Source: JASMHC01 sp964476515 (GTDB taxonomy: Bacteria > Pseudomonadota > Alphaproteobacteria > Rhodobacterales > Rhodobacteraceae). From it: 64,000 nt of DNA. The notes under the pieces are model-generated. The model did not search any database. It had not been told where the DNA came from and worked only from the letters and a program-made list of their open reading frames with translations. Both the position numbers and the translations under genes were made by a program. Below are positions 53,386 to 62,563 of the stretch, piece by piece. Numbering within the stretch: position 1 is the first letter of the stretch; every line of letters starts with the position of its first letter. The stretch lies in contig CAYZAY010000001.1 in NCBI GenBank assembly GCA_964476515.1, positions 8,405 through 72,404 of the forward strand, given 5' to 3'.

Positions 53386-55566
53386 ATGATCCCTGATATT
53401 CCCCTGACGCGTGATCTTGTGCTCGTGGGTGGCGGCCACGCCCACGCTCTTGTCCTGCGTATGTGGGGGATGAACCCCATGGCGGGCGTTCGGATAACCG
53501 TGATCAATCCGGGACCAACGGCGCCCTATACCGGAATGCTGCCCGGCTTTGTTGCTGGTCACTACTCCAGAGACGATCTGGACATCGATCTGGTGAAACT
53601 CTGCCGGTTTGCAGGGGCTCGGCTAATCACGGGCTATGCCACTGGAATTGATCGGGACGCGAAAACCATTCAGGTCAAAGACCGTCCGGACATTGCCTTT
53701 GACATCGCTTCTTTCGATATCGGCATCCACTCGGGAATGCCCGATATCCATGGCTTTGCAGACCACGGCATAGCCGCCAAGCCGCTGAACAGGTTTGCAA
53801 CCGACTGGAGCAGATTTTTGGACAGGGTCGATAGTGCCGACTGCCCGCCAGAAGCTGCAATCATCGGCGGAGGCGTCGGGGGTGCTGAGCTGGCGCTTGC
53901 AATGGCGCATCGATTGCGCGGTCTGGGCCACGATCCGAAAGTATCCCTGATTGAAGCGCAGAGTGCACTGACTGGGGTAACCAAAGCCGTCCGATCTCGT
54001 CTGGAGCGAGAGCTATCTGATGCGGGCGTGACACTTCATGTGGATGCGAAGATTGCAGACGTTCAAGCCGACAAAGTCGTTCTTGAAGAGGGGGAAGCTC
54101 CGTCGTGCTTCACCGTCGGCGCGGCGGGCGGCAAGCCCCATGAATGGCTCCGTGAAACTGGCTTGACGCTTCACGAAGGCTACATTGCCGTCACGGACAC
54201 CCTTGCGAGTGTCGATGACCCTGATGTGTTTGCCGCTGGCGACTGTGCCCATCTGACCAAGTCACCGCGCCCAAAGGCGGGTGTTTTCGCTGTCCGCGCC
54301 GCGCCGGTGCTTTTGCACAACCTCAAAGCCCGTTTGTCTGGCGGGGATCTAAAGCCATTCAAGCCTCAGTCGTCGTACCTCAAACTGATATCGGTGGGCC
54401 GGAAATCTGCGAATGCCGAAAAAGGGTCGTTTAGCTTTTCGTCTGACCTGATGTGGGCATGGAAGAACCGGATCGATACTAGGTTCATGGATCAGTTTCG
54501 CAACCTTCCGAAAATGGTTACAGCCACGCCCCCACTTGAATGGGCAACGGGTGTTTCAGATATTCTGAACGACAAGCCCCTTTGTGGTGGCTGCGGAGCC
54601 AAAGTCGGTGCCGGTGCGTTGCACGATGCGCTTTGCCAGCTTGCGCCTTCGCAGCGCAGTGACGTTCTAACGACCGCTGGCGATGATGCCGCCGTGCTGA
54701 AGATCGGTGGGCGAAAGCAGGTCGTCAGCGTCGATCACTTAAGGGCCTTTGACAACGATCCTTGGCGTATGGCGAGGATCGCAGCGGTTCACGCCCTTGG
54801 CGACATTTGGGCCATGGGGGCCGAGCCCCAATCCGTTTTAGTCAGCTTGATCCTACCGCGGATGAGCGAAGAATTGCAGCGTAGAACTGTTGCCGAAGTG
54901 ATGGACGGTGTTCAGACGATCACCCAAAATGCTGGCGCTGACATCGTTGGCGGTCACACGTCGATGGGCGCTGAGATGACCATAGGCCTGACAGTCACCG
55001 GAATGCTGCCAAAGGGCAAAGACGCAATCACGGTCGCAGGGGCCAAACCCGATGACGTGCTGATACTAACAAAACCAATTGGGTCCGGAACGCTTCTTGC
55101 AGCCGAAATGGCAGGAGATTTGAGCGGGGTTTATCTCACGCCGCTACTGGACCAACTGCAAACGTCGCAAGCAAGCGCCGCCAAACGACTGACTGACGCG
55201 CATGCCATGACCGATGTCACCGGCTTTGGTCTGGCTGGGCATCTGATGGCGATGTGCAAAGCATCAAACGTGGGCGCAGAGCTTTGCTTGGACGCTATCC
55301 CCCTATTCGACGGGGCCGAAGAAATGAGCCGCCAAGGTCACCGCTCAAGTATCTACAACGACAATGCCGCAATTGCAGATAGGTTCACTGGGCTTCGGGG
55401 AGAGTTGGGAAAGCTTATCTTCGATCCTCAGACATCAGGAGGTCTACTGGCCGCAGTAGCGCCCGAGGATGCCGAAGAGGTGTTGAGCGGCATTCTGCAA
55501 GACGGATACAATGCTGCGATCATCGGCAGGATCACCGAGGATTCCGGCCGTGTCACTTGTGTCTAA
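53386..55566 (+). CDS. selD: Selenide, water dikinase fused to a flavoprotein oxidoreductase
   Basis: 726 residues in two parts. Residues 1-380 are an NDH-2-like pyridine nucleotide-disulfide oxidoreductase (GGGHAHALVLRMWG near residue 14, IIGGGVGGAELAL near 163, VFAAGDCAHL near 280). Residues 395-726 are SelD: CGGCGAKVGAGAL (Cys about 401), GDDAAVL, DIVGGHTSMGAEMTIGL and DPQTSGGLLAAV. SelD makes selenophosphate from selenide and ATP; the oxidoreductase may supply selenide. It faces mnmH, its user; the stops overlap by 3 bases. Confidence 0.92.
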   Translation: MIPDIPLTRDLVLVGGGHAHALVLRMWGMNPMAGVRITVINPGPTAPYTGMLPGFVAGHYSRDDLDIDLVKLCRFAGARLITGYATGIDRDAKTIQVKDRPDIAFDIASFDIGIHSGMPDIHGFADHGIAAKPLNRFATDWSRFLDRVDSADCPPEAAIIGGGVGGAELALAMAHRLRGLGHDPKVSLIEAQSALTGVTKAVRSRLERELSDAGVTLHVDAKIADVQADKVVLEEGEAPSCFTVGAAGGKPHEWLRETGLTLHEGYIAVTDTLASVDDPDVFAAGDCAHLTKSPRPKAGVFAVRAAPVLLHNLKARLSGGDLKPFKPQSSYLKLISVGRKSANAEKGSFSFSSDLMWAWKNRIDTRFMDQFRNLPKMVTATPPLEWATGVSDILNDKPLCGGCGAKVGAGALHDALCQLAPSQRSDVLTTAGDDAAVLKIGGRKQVVSVDHLRAFDNDPWRMARIAAVHALGDIWAMGAEPQSVLVSLILPRMSEELQRRTVAEVMDGVQTITQNAGADIVGGHTSMGAEMTIGLTVTGMLPKGKDAITVAGAKPDDVLILTKPIGSGTLLAAEMAGDLSGVYLTPLLDQLQTSQASAAKRLTDAHAMTDVTGFGLAGHLMAMCKASNVGAELCLDAIPLFDGAEEMSRQGHRSSIYNDNAAIADRFTGLRGELGKLIFDPQTSGGLLAAVAPEDAEEVLSGILQDGYNAAIIGRITEDSGRVTCV

Positions 55567-56628
55567 CCAGCCAGCTTCGCCAGTTTCAGGATATTTGGAA
55601 CGGCTTCATTCTCTAACCGGCTCGTATCAAGTGACTGTAGCTCGACTGATCCCAGTTCTACACGCTCGCGTCGTTGATACGTTTTCGCGTATCTTGGGTC
55701 GTAGTGCTTTTCCATCAGGCTTTGCGCAAGGTCCCGAAAGTTTTCGTCGGCAACCGCCGTTTCCCAATCTGCAATCTGTTCTTTTGAATGAAACCCCTTC
55801 AGCGCCTTGACCCTTTGCAAAAGGCTTTCCCTGTCCTCTAACAAGTCCGAGTAGCTTCGAAGCAGAAACTCTGATCGGGCTTTGTTTGACGCCCTGATCG
55901 TAATACGGGGCGCATTAATCATGGATTGCCAAAACGATGCAGGAATTAAAATGTCACCGATCTTATTACTTTCGGCTTCGACAAAAACCGGCTGTGACGG
56001 GTCGAGCTTTAAAAGCGCCATTGCCAATCGGCTCTCGAACATTTTTTGCGATGGTTGACCGCCCCTAACGGCCCCGAACAGCGAACCGCGATGGGCGGCC
56101 AATGCTTCAAGGTCCAAAACCTGAGCACCCGCATCTGCGAGATGCGCAAGGATTTCAGTCTTCGCCGTCCCTGTGTTTCCGTCGATCAATATCAGCCGAT
56201 GCGACAACGCTTGCTTATAGAGAGCGTAGACCACCAGCCGTCGATACGCTTTGTAACCGCCTTCAAGCACCTCGGCCCGCCAGCCGATTTGCTGCAAAAT
56301 GGATGCGAACGAACCCGATCGCTGACCACCCCGCCAACAATGCACGAGCGGTTGCCAAGCTCCGGTTTTGTCACCAAGGCGCTGTTCGATGTGATCCGCA
56401 GCATTACGGGCAACTAACGCAGCACCAATTCGCTTTGCTTTAAAACTGTTTTCCTGAACGTAAATTGTCCCCACGACCGCGCGTTCCTCATCCGAAAGAA
56501 CGGGTAGGTTTATCGCACCGGGAATGTGATCTTCGGCGAACTCTGACGGTGAACGTACATCAATGATGTCGTCGAACTTCCACTCAGCGAGATCAGATAG
56601 NNNNNNNNNNTCGCCAGCCAACAGTCAT
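55563..56628 (-). CDS. mnmH: tRNA 2-selenouridine synthase, N terminus in gap
   Basis: Readable as about 346 residues after the gap. Rhodanese domain (LSDLAEWKFDDIIDVRSPSEF, catalytic Cys in VHCWRGGQRSGS) and C-terminal P-loop-like GNTGTAKTEIL. Replaces S by Se in wobble uridine of tRNAs, using selenophosphate from SelD. The first residues are lost in the N run 56601-56610; ATG 56628 (then TVGWR up to the gap) is the likely start if the missing length is a multiple of three. Usual MnmH length about 350. Confidence 0.85.
56601..56610. other. Assembly gap (10 N)
   Basis: Ten Ns within the first codons of mnmH. Confidence 0.97.
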
Positions 56629-56651
56629 TCGTTCAGGCCGCTTCTATGACG

Positions 56652-56677
56652 AAAAAGGGGGGATGTCACATCCCCCC
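56652..56677 (-). terminator. Terminator of the opp operon
   Basis: Stem GGGGGGAT/ATCCCCCC with loop GTCAC; read leftward it is followed by TTTTT (56652-56656). Placed 11 bp beyond the stop of the fused ATPase gene. Confidence 0.85.
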
Positions 56678-56687
56678 AAAATCAATT

Positions 56688-58505
56688 TCAAGCTGTTAGC
56701 GGATCCCGTGCCAAAATGCTTTCAAGCGGGTCGTGTTCGGCAACCATATGCCCCGGTGCAACTTCTTGAAGCTGCGGAACATAGCCCATCTCTTGCGCAT
56801 CCAATTTGGACGGCAGGAAGCGAAGGGCCGCTTGCGGGTTCAATGGCGAAGGAAGTTCGCCAGGGATTTTCAACCGCTTGCGGGTTTTCTCAACCTTGGG
56901 ATCAGGAATTGGCACAGCCGAAATCAACGACTTCGTATATGGGTGCCGCGGATCTTTATAGATCGCATCTCTGTCAGCCAGCTCCACGATCCGGCCCAGA
57001 TAAAGAACCATGATCCGGTCAGATACATCGCGCACAACCGACAAGTCGTGGCTGATGAAAATCATCGACATGCCGAATTCGTCTTGAAGCTCTTTCAGCA
57101 GCTCAATGATCTGTGCCTGAATGGAGACGTCCAACGCAGAAACAGCTTCGTCACACACAATCAGCTTGGGTTTGTTGATCATCGCCCGTGCGATACCGAC
57201 ACGCTGGTTCTGGCCACCCGAAAGCTCGTGTGGATAACGGTTGATCATATTCTGATCGAGACCCACACGCTCCATCATTTCAGAGACCTGCTGTTTGCGC
57301 TGCTTTGCCGACATTTCAGGCCGGAAGGTTTTGAGCGGTTCAGCAATTGAGGACGAGATCGTCATCCGTGGATCAAGGCTGGCCAGAGGGTCTTGGAAAA
57401 CAATCTGAAGATCTTTGCGATAGTTCTTCAGCTCGTTGCGGTGCATTGATACCAAATCATGACCCAGCCAGCTAACGCCGCCATCTGTCGGCGGGATAAG
57501 CTGCAGAACCGCGCGTGCAAGCGTGGATTTCCCGCATCCGCTTTCGCCTACAACACCCATAGTTTCGCCTTCGCGAATGTCGAAGCTAACGCCATCCACA
57601 GCCTTCAACGGGACCTTTTTGGCGAAAAGATTGTTAGAAATCTTAAACGGGAAGTGAACTTTGACATCATCGACTTTCAGCAGCCTTTCGCCAAGATCCC
57701 GGTGTCCGCGATCACCCTGAACGTCATCCAGCCGAGGCATCGCATCCAGTAGTTTGCGAGTATACGGGTGTTGAGGATTGTAGAAAATCTCTTCAGCCGA
57801 GCCGCTTTCCACATAGCCGCCGTGACGCATGACTTCGATCCGGTTGCACATGCGTGCCACCACGCCCATATCGTGGGTGATCAAAGCAACCGCTGTGCCT
57901 TCGTTCTTTTGAAGGTCCGCGATCAAGTCGAGGATTTCAGCCTGAACTGTCACATCAAGCGCCGTGGTCGGTTCGTCCGCAATCAACAGCCGAGGATTGT
58001 TCAGCATAGCCATAGCGATCATTACACGCTGGCGCATTCCGCCTGAAAGCTCGTGTGGATACTGGGCCAAGCGGCGTGGGGCTTCTGGCATTCTGACTTT
58101 GCTAAGCCACTCTAGACAAACCTTCAGAGCTTCGTTTCCAGTTATTCCCTGATGGACCCCGATGCTTTCTTTCATTTGATCGCCAACGGTCAAATGCGGC
58201 GTCAACGCTGTCAGAGGGTCTTGGAAGATCATCGACATTGAACTACCGCGAACGCTGTTCAGTCTAGAAATTGGAAGGTTCAGAATTTCGTCACCGTTCA
58301 ATTTCACTGAACCCGTCGCAAAACCGTTCTTGGGAAGTAGCCCCATCGCAGCCATAAACGTTTGGCTTTTCCCGGATCCACTCTCACCGACGATGCCGAG
58401 GCATTCGCCAGCGGCAATATCAAAACTTACGCCTTGGACGGCTTCAACGACACCGTCGTTGGTTTGAAAGTTAACCGCCAAGTCTTTTACAGATAAAAGT
58501 GTCAT
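56688..58505 (-). CDS. oppDF: Oligopeptide ABC ATPase, fused OppD-OppF
   Basis: 605 residues, two ABC modules. Module 1: Walker A GESGSGKSQ (about residue 40), signature LSGGMRQR (about residue 155), Walker B LLIADEPTTALD. Module 2: GESGCGKST (about residue 336), signature LSGGQNQR (about residue 442), Walker B LIVCDEAVSALD. Each half has an OppD/F-type C-terminal extension. ATG 58505 chosen; it lies 1 base after the stop of the OppC gene, with AAGGA upstream. Confidence 0.93.
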   Translation of the reverse strand: MTLLSVKDLAVNFQTNDGVVEAVQGVSFDIAAGECLGIVGESGSGKSQTFMAAMGLLPKNGFATGSVKLNGDEILNLPISRLNSVRGSSMSMIFQDPLTALTPHLTVGDQMKESIGVHQGITGNEALKVCLEWLSKVRMPEAPRRLAQYPHELSGGMRQRVMIAMAMLNNPRLLIADEPTTALDVTVQAEILDLIADLQKNEGTAVALITHDMGVVARMCNRIEVMRHGGYVESGSAEEIFYNPQHPYTRKLLDAMPRLDDVQGDRGHRDLGERLLKVDDVKVHFPFKISNNLFAKKVPLKAVDGVSFDIREGETMGVVGESGCGKSTLARAVLQLIPPTDGGVSWLGHDLVSMHRNELKNYRKDLQIVFQDPLASLDPRMTISSSIAEPLKTFRPEMSAKQRKQQVSEMMERVGLDQNMINRYPHELSGGQNQRVGIARAMINKPKLIVCDEAVSALDVSIQAQIIELLKELQDEFGMSMIFISHDLSVVRDVSDRIMVLYLGRIVELADRDAIYKDPRHPYTKSLISAVPIPDPKVEKTRKRLKIPGELPSPLNPQAALRFLPSKLDAQEMGYVPQLQEVAPGHMVAEHDPLESILARDPLTA

Positions 58506-58506
58506 A

Positions 58507-59442
58507 TCAACGGTCCTTCGGGTCGAGAGCGTCACGCAGGCCGTCTCCGATGAAGAAGAGGCTGATAACGATTGTCAGGAAAAATGTCAGCGGAATAGCA
58601 AGCTGCCAGAGTTGATCATACATGATCGTACCAGCACCATCTGAAATTAAAGCCCCGAGCGACGTATTTGGTTCCTGAACGCCAAGTCCCAAGAACGAAA
58701 TGAAGCTTTCCGCCATAATCATACCGGGCACCAGCAAAGTTGCGTAGACTACGACAACGCCCATTAGGTTTGGCATTATGTGGCGAACAACGATCACAAA
58801 CCAACCAACGCCAGCAGCGCGGGCGGCTTCAATGAACTCTTTATGCTTTAGCGCCAAAGTCTGACCCCGGACAATCCGGCTCATATCCAGCCACGAAAAC
58901 AGGCCGATACCAACGAACAGCATTAGAAGAGATCGCTCAAAGATGACCATCAGAAGAATAATGACGAACATGTAAGGGATAGCGATGAGGACATCGACGG
59001 TCCGCATCATGAGATTGTCTACCCAGCCACCAATAAAGCCAGAAATAGCCCCGTAAAGTGTGCCAATTACAACCGCGACCAACGCGCCCACGACACCCAC
59101 CATAAGGGATGTCAGGGTTCCTTGAATGGTCCGCGAATAAAGATCGCGCCCTAGGCTATCCAAGCCAAAGAAATGACCATTTTCAATGGACGGCTGACCA
59201 ACATCTGCGACGTTTGCCATTCTCGCCCAGTCGATTTCTTCGTTGCTCCACACAGCGAAAAATGGTCCAACAATCGTAAATACCAGGATCGTGGCCAGAA
59301 TAATGACCGAACCAACGGCTGCTTTGTTGTGAAAGAAGCGGCCCATGGCGTCTTGCCAAAGCGAACGGCCCTTCACTTCGCGTGTTTCTGCGATGTTTTC
59401 TGCAATCGCCTCGACGCGTTCGGGACCTTTTACCATGCCCAT
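58507..59442 (-). CDS. oppC: Oligopeptide ABC permease OppC
   Basis: 311 residues. Six-helix permease with HFFGLDSLGRDLYSRTIQGT (about residue 90), EAARAAGVGWFVIVVRHIMPN loop (about residue 205) and a C-terminal GDGLRDALDPKDR. N-terminal 25 residues are cytosolic. Starts 3 bp after oppB. Confidence 0.93.
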   Translation of the reverse strand: MGMVKGPERVEAIAENIAETREVKGRSLWQDAMGRFFHNKAAVGSVIILATILVFTIVGPFFAVWSNEEIDWARMANVADVGQPSIENGHFFGLDSLGRDLYSRTIQGTLTSLMVGVVGALVAVVIGTLYGAISGFIGGWVDNLMMRTVDVLIAIPYMFVIILLMVIFERSLLMLFVGIGLFSWLDMSRIVRGQTLALKHKEFIEAARAAGVGWFVIVVRHIMPNLMGVVVVYATLLVPGMIMAESFISFLGLGVQEPNTSLGALISDGAGTIMYDQLWQLAIPLTFFLTIVISLFFIGDGLRDALDPKDR

Positions 59443-59445
59443 GAG

Positions 59446-60369
59446 TTAGTACCTAATCTTTGGATCGAGCCATGCGTAAAGCAGGTCGGTCAACAAGTTA
59501 AAGAGAACGGTCAATCCGCCGTAGAGGATGGTCAAACCAAGCATCACAGCGTAATCACGGTTCAATGCAGAGTTCACATAAAACCGGCCAATTCCGCCGG
59601 TTGAAAAATAGATGTCGATCACAACAGAACCGGTGATCATCCCAACAAATGCTGGGCCCAAATAGGAAACAACTGGCATCAACGTCGGCTTCATCGCGTG
59701 ACGCCAGATTATTGTCGTCTCAGACAATCCCTTGGCCCGCGCCGTTCTGATAAAGTTGGAATTCAGTACTTCAAGCATCGATGATCGTGTAATCCGAGCG
59801 ACCGAGGCAAAGAAGGAAGTGGACAGCGCAATTACCGGCATGACTAGATATTGCCATTGCCCGCCATTCCAGCCGCCGCCCGGCAGCCAGCCAAGTTTCA
59901 GCGTGAATACATAAATGAGAATGGGCGCCATCACGAAGTTCGGCAAAGATTGCGCCGAAAAGGTTGCGCCAACGGCAATATAGTCAAGCGCTGTATTGTG
60001 TCGGATCGCAGCGACAACGCCTAGGCTTACGCCTACGAGAGTGGCCACGACGAATGATATGAATCCATAGGTCAGGGTAATCGGAAAGCCCTGCGAGATG
60101 ATATCATTAACCGAGCGGTCCTTGTACTGGTACGATGGTCCGAAATCGAACTGCGTTACGATACCCACAACATAATTGATCATTTGTTTGTAGAGTGGCT
60201 GATCCAGTCCGTATTTCGCCTCGATATTCGCCAAAACTTGTGGCGGCAATGGGCGCTCTGACGTGAAGGGCCCACCGGGGGCGACCTGCATCAGATAGAA
60301 ACACAGAACCATTAGGATCAACAGGGTCGGCACGGCTACTAAAAACCGGCGGATAATATAGCTAAACAT
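59446..60369 (-). CDS. oppB: Oligopeptide ABC permease OppB
   Basis: 307 residues. MFSYIIRRFLVAVPTLLILM then PGGPFTSERPLPPQV (OppB signature), EAA-type loop RTARAKGLSETTIIWRHAMKP (about residue 210), GSVVIDIYFSTGGIGR. Cognate to oppC. Follows oppA after a 69-bp spacer with a hairpin. Confidence 0.93.
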   Translation of the reverse strand: MFSYIIRRFLVAVPTLLILMVLCFYLMQVAPGGPFTSERPLPPQVLANIEAKYGLDQPLYKQMINYVVGIVTQFDFGPSYQYKDRSVNDIISQGFPITLTYGFISFVVATLVGVSLGVVAAIRHNTALDYIAVGATFSAQSLPNFVMAPILIYVFTLKLGWLPGGGWNGGQWQYLVMPVIALSTSFFASVARITRSSMLEVLNSNFIRTARAKGLSETTIIWRHAMKPTLMPVVSYLGPAFVGMITGSVVIDIYFSTGGIGRFYVNSALNRDYAVMLGLTILYGGLTVLFNLLTDLLYAWLDPKIRY

Positions 60370-60383
60370 TCAGCATCCCCAAG

Positions 60384-60418
60384 AAAAACCCCGGCCCCCA
60401 AAATGGATGGAGGCCGGT
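60384..60418 (-). terminator. Terminator/attenuator between oppA and oppB
   Basis: Leftward, the stem ACCGGCCTCC pairs with GGGGGCCGGGGT (bulges), loop about 9 bases, followed by TTTTT. Would let part of the transcripts end after oppA, so binding protein is made in excess of permeases. Confidence 0.75.
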
Positions 60419-60438
60419 GTCATTGTCGTTAAAAAATA

Positions 60439-62067
60439 TTACTCGGCTACGATGTAGAGATCTTTCGAGTAGACGTTCTGCTCGATGTTTTTAAACGGCC
60501 AGCCTTTTACGTCTTCCTGAAGCATCATCACGCGGGTGTAGTGATAAACCGGGATGACCGGAATTTCAGTCGCGATGATTTGTTCAATCTCAGTGTAGAA
60601 CGGCTGTGCGTCGTCGGCGGTTTTCGCCATAGTTAGCAGCTCGTCTACACGTGCGTTGTTGAACTTACCGTCGTTGTAACCCGAGCCCGAATCCAGAAGA
60701 TCAAGGAAGGTCGACGCTTCGTTGTAGTCACCACACCATGCGCCACGTGCCAGTTCGAAGTCCTGGTTGCCACGTGTTTCTAGGAATGTTTTCCACTCTT
60801 GGTTAGCCAGTTCGACTTCTACACCAAGTTTTTGTTTCCACATTTGAGACATCGCGATAGCGATCTTCTTGTGGCCTTCAGATGTGTTGTAGATCATGTC
60901 GAACGAAAGCGGGTTATCTGTGCCGAAACCAGCTTCTGCCATCAGTTCCATCGCTTTTGCGTCGCGATCAGCCTGAGACATGTTCGCGATTGGAACGTCA
61001 GGTGTCACGAAGCCAGCAGTCAGACCTGGGGTAAAGGTATAAGCTGGGAACTGACCGCCCTGCAGAACAGCATCGGTGATCACGTTACGATCAACAGCCA
61101 GCGACAGAGCTTCACGAACGCGAACGTCGTCGAATGCTGGGTTGCCGTTACCTGACATGTTGAATGTGTAGTAGTAGTTACACAGACGTGGGTTCGAATG
61201 TGCCTGATCAGGATACTCGGCGTTCAACTTAGGATACTGGCCCGAAGGTACTTCGGTCTTATCCAGCTCACCTGCGAAGTAACGTGTCAAAGCGACGTTT
61301 TCATCGTTGATGACCAACGAAGTGATCTTCTCAAGAGTTGTGTTTGCATTGTCCCAATACATTGGGTTGCGCTCACGAACCAAACGCTCGCTTGGAACGT
61401 GCTCGGTCAGAACATACGCACCGTTCGATACGATATTATCTGGCTTGGTCCACTTATCGCCATGCGCTTCAACAGTTGCCTGGTGAGTTGGGAATGTCGA
61501 ACCGTGTGTGGTCATCAGAGCGAAGTAAGGCAGCGAAGCTGTCAGTTTTACTTCGAGTGTATGATCGTCAACCGCAGTAACACCAAGAGTCGATGGATCA
61601 GCTTCACCTGCAAGGATTGCGCCAGCTCCTTCGATCGACATCAGTTCACCGAACCATGCATATGGGGATGCCGTTGCTGGGTCGATCAGACGACGCCAAC
61701 CGTAAACAAAGTCACCAGCCGTCACGGAATCACCGTTCGACCACTTTGCGTTGTCGCGAAGTGTGAATGTGTAAACGTCTTTTGCATCGTTGGTTGTGTG
61801 GCTCAGAGCAACACCTGGAACGAGGTTTCCCTCTGCGTCTTGGTTGTAGAGACCTTCGAAAAGGTCACGTACGATATCTGCACCTGAAGTGTCTTCCACA
61901 ATTTGTGGGTCAACCGAGCTGTGCTCGTCGAGCAGACGATAGGTGAACGATTGATCATCAGCCAGTGCTTCACCGGTCGCAGGATGAGTACCAGCCGCGA
62001 GAAGCGGGCTTGCCATCATCGTGGACGCGAGCAACGCACCAACTAAAGTTTTTGAAGTCATTTTCAT
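60439..62067 (-). CDS. oppA: Oligopeptide-binding protein OppA
   Basis: 542 residues, the length of enterobacterial OppA. Signal peptide (MKMTSKTLVGALLASTMMAS, cleavage after LLA), family 5 motif TFTLRDNAKWSNGDSVTAGD (about residue 100), NPMYWDN, and C-terminal PVIPVYHYTRVMM. Binds peptides in the periplasm for the OppBCDF pump. AGGAGG lies 7 bases upstream of the ATG, the strongest ribosome site in the window. Confidence 0.93.
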   Translation of the reverse strand: MKMTSKTLVGALLASTMMASPLLAAGTHPATGEALADDQSFTYRLLDEHSSVDPQIVEDTSGADIVRDLFEGLYNQDAEGNLVPGVALSHTTNDAKDVYTFTLRDNAKWSNGDSVTAGDFVYGWRRLIDPATASPYAWFGELMSIEGAGAILAGEADPSTLGVTAVDDHTLEVKLTASLPYFALMTTHGSTFPTHQATVEAHGDKWTKPDNIVSNGAYVLTEHVPSERLVRERNPMYWDNANTTLEKITSLVINDENVALTRYFAGELDKTEVPSGQYPKLNAEYPDQAHSNPRLCNYYYTFNMSGNGNPAFDDVRVREALSLAVDRNVITDAVLQGGQFPAYTFTPGLTAGFVTPDVPIANMSQADRDAKAMELMAEAGFGTDNPLSFDMIYNTSEGHKKIAIAMSQMWKQKLGVEVELANQEWKTFLETRGNQDFELARGAWCGDYNEASTFLDLLDSGSGYNDGKFNNARVDELLTMAKTADDAQPFYTEIEQIIATEIPVIPVYHYTRVMMLQEDVKGWPFKNIEQNVYSKDLYIVAE

Positions 62068-62563
62068 CTTTTACCTCCTGTTGCGAAGAATGAACCGGGT
62101 GGTGTTTTATCCATTACTTAATGGATCCTCGGTTCGAGTGCCGGTCAGTTGATTATAAATCGACCTGCTTATCCATAGCCTTCTGCGGTTGTCGTCGCGT
62201 CAGGCACATAAGAGACAGTGTCACCCAAAATTTCTTTTCATCAAGGAAAATTTAGGAGGCTACGCGCACGATAATTTCTCACGCAAGTCCTGCGTGGGGC
62301 CAAATTTGGCGCAAATGCATGTGGCAGTTCGGACCAAAAATTACGATTCAGTTAACAATTCATAGCGGTTCAACATAGTTTGTTTGATCGTGGCACCCAA
62401 GATGCTGGACACTGTTGTCACCGAAAACTGCTCGTGTTCTCGAAAAAGATTTTCACTGTCAAAAACCCAATATTTGCGTTTTAAACTGCTTTTGCTGCTA
62501 TTTTTTGGGTTTAATAAATGTCCGCGACTCACCCAGACGATTTCCCTGACCCATATTTGCTTG
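62068..62563. promoter_or_regulatory. oppA upstream region with several palindromes
   Basis: 496 bp without a supportable gene. Inverted repeats: ATCCATT-ACTT-AATGGAT (62109-62126, about 42 bases before the oppA ATG), CACGCA-AGTCC-TGCGTG (62280-62296), and the perfect 12-bp GCCAAATTTGGC (62299-62310). Any could be a regulator site for the opp operon. The part 62340-62560 is AT-rich with no clear signal. Confidence 0.45.

Noticed and set aside
61198..61887. 229-codon frame antisense to oppA
   Set aside because: Antisense shadow of a clear OppA gene; Cys/Val-rich composition unlike a real protein.
62126..62145. tRNA-like T-loop (GGTTCGAGTGCC)
   Set aside because: No acceptor, D or anticodon arms can be folded around it.
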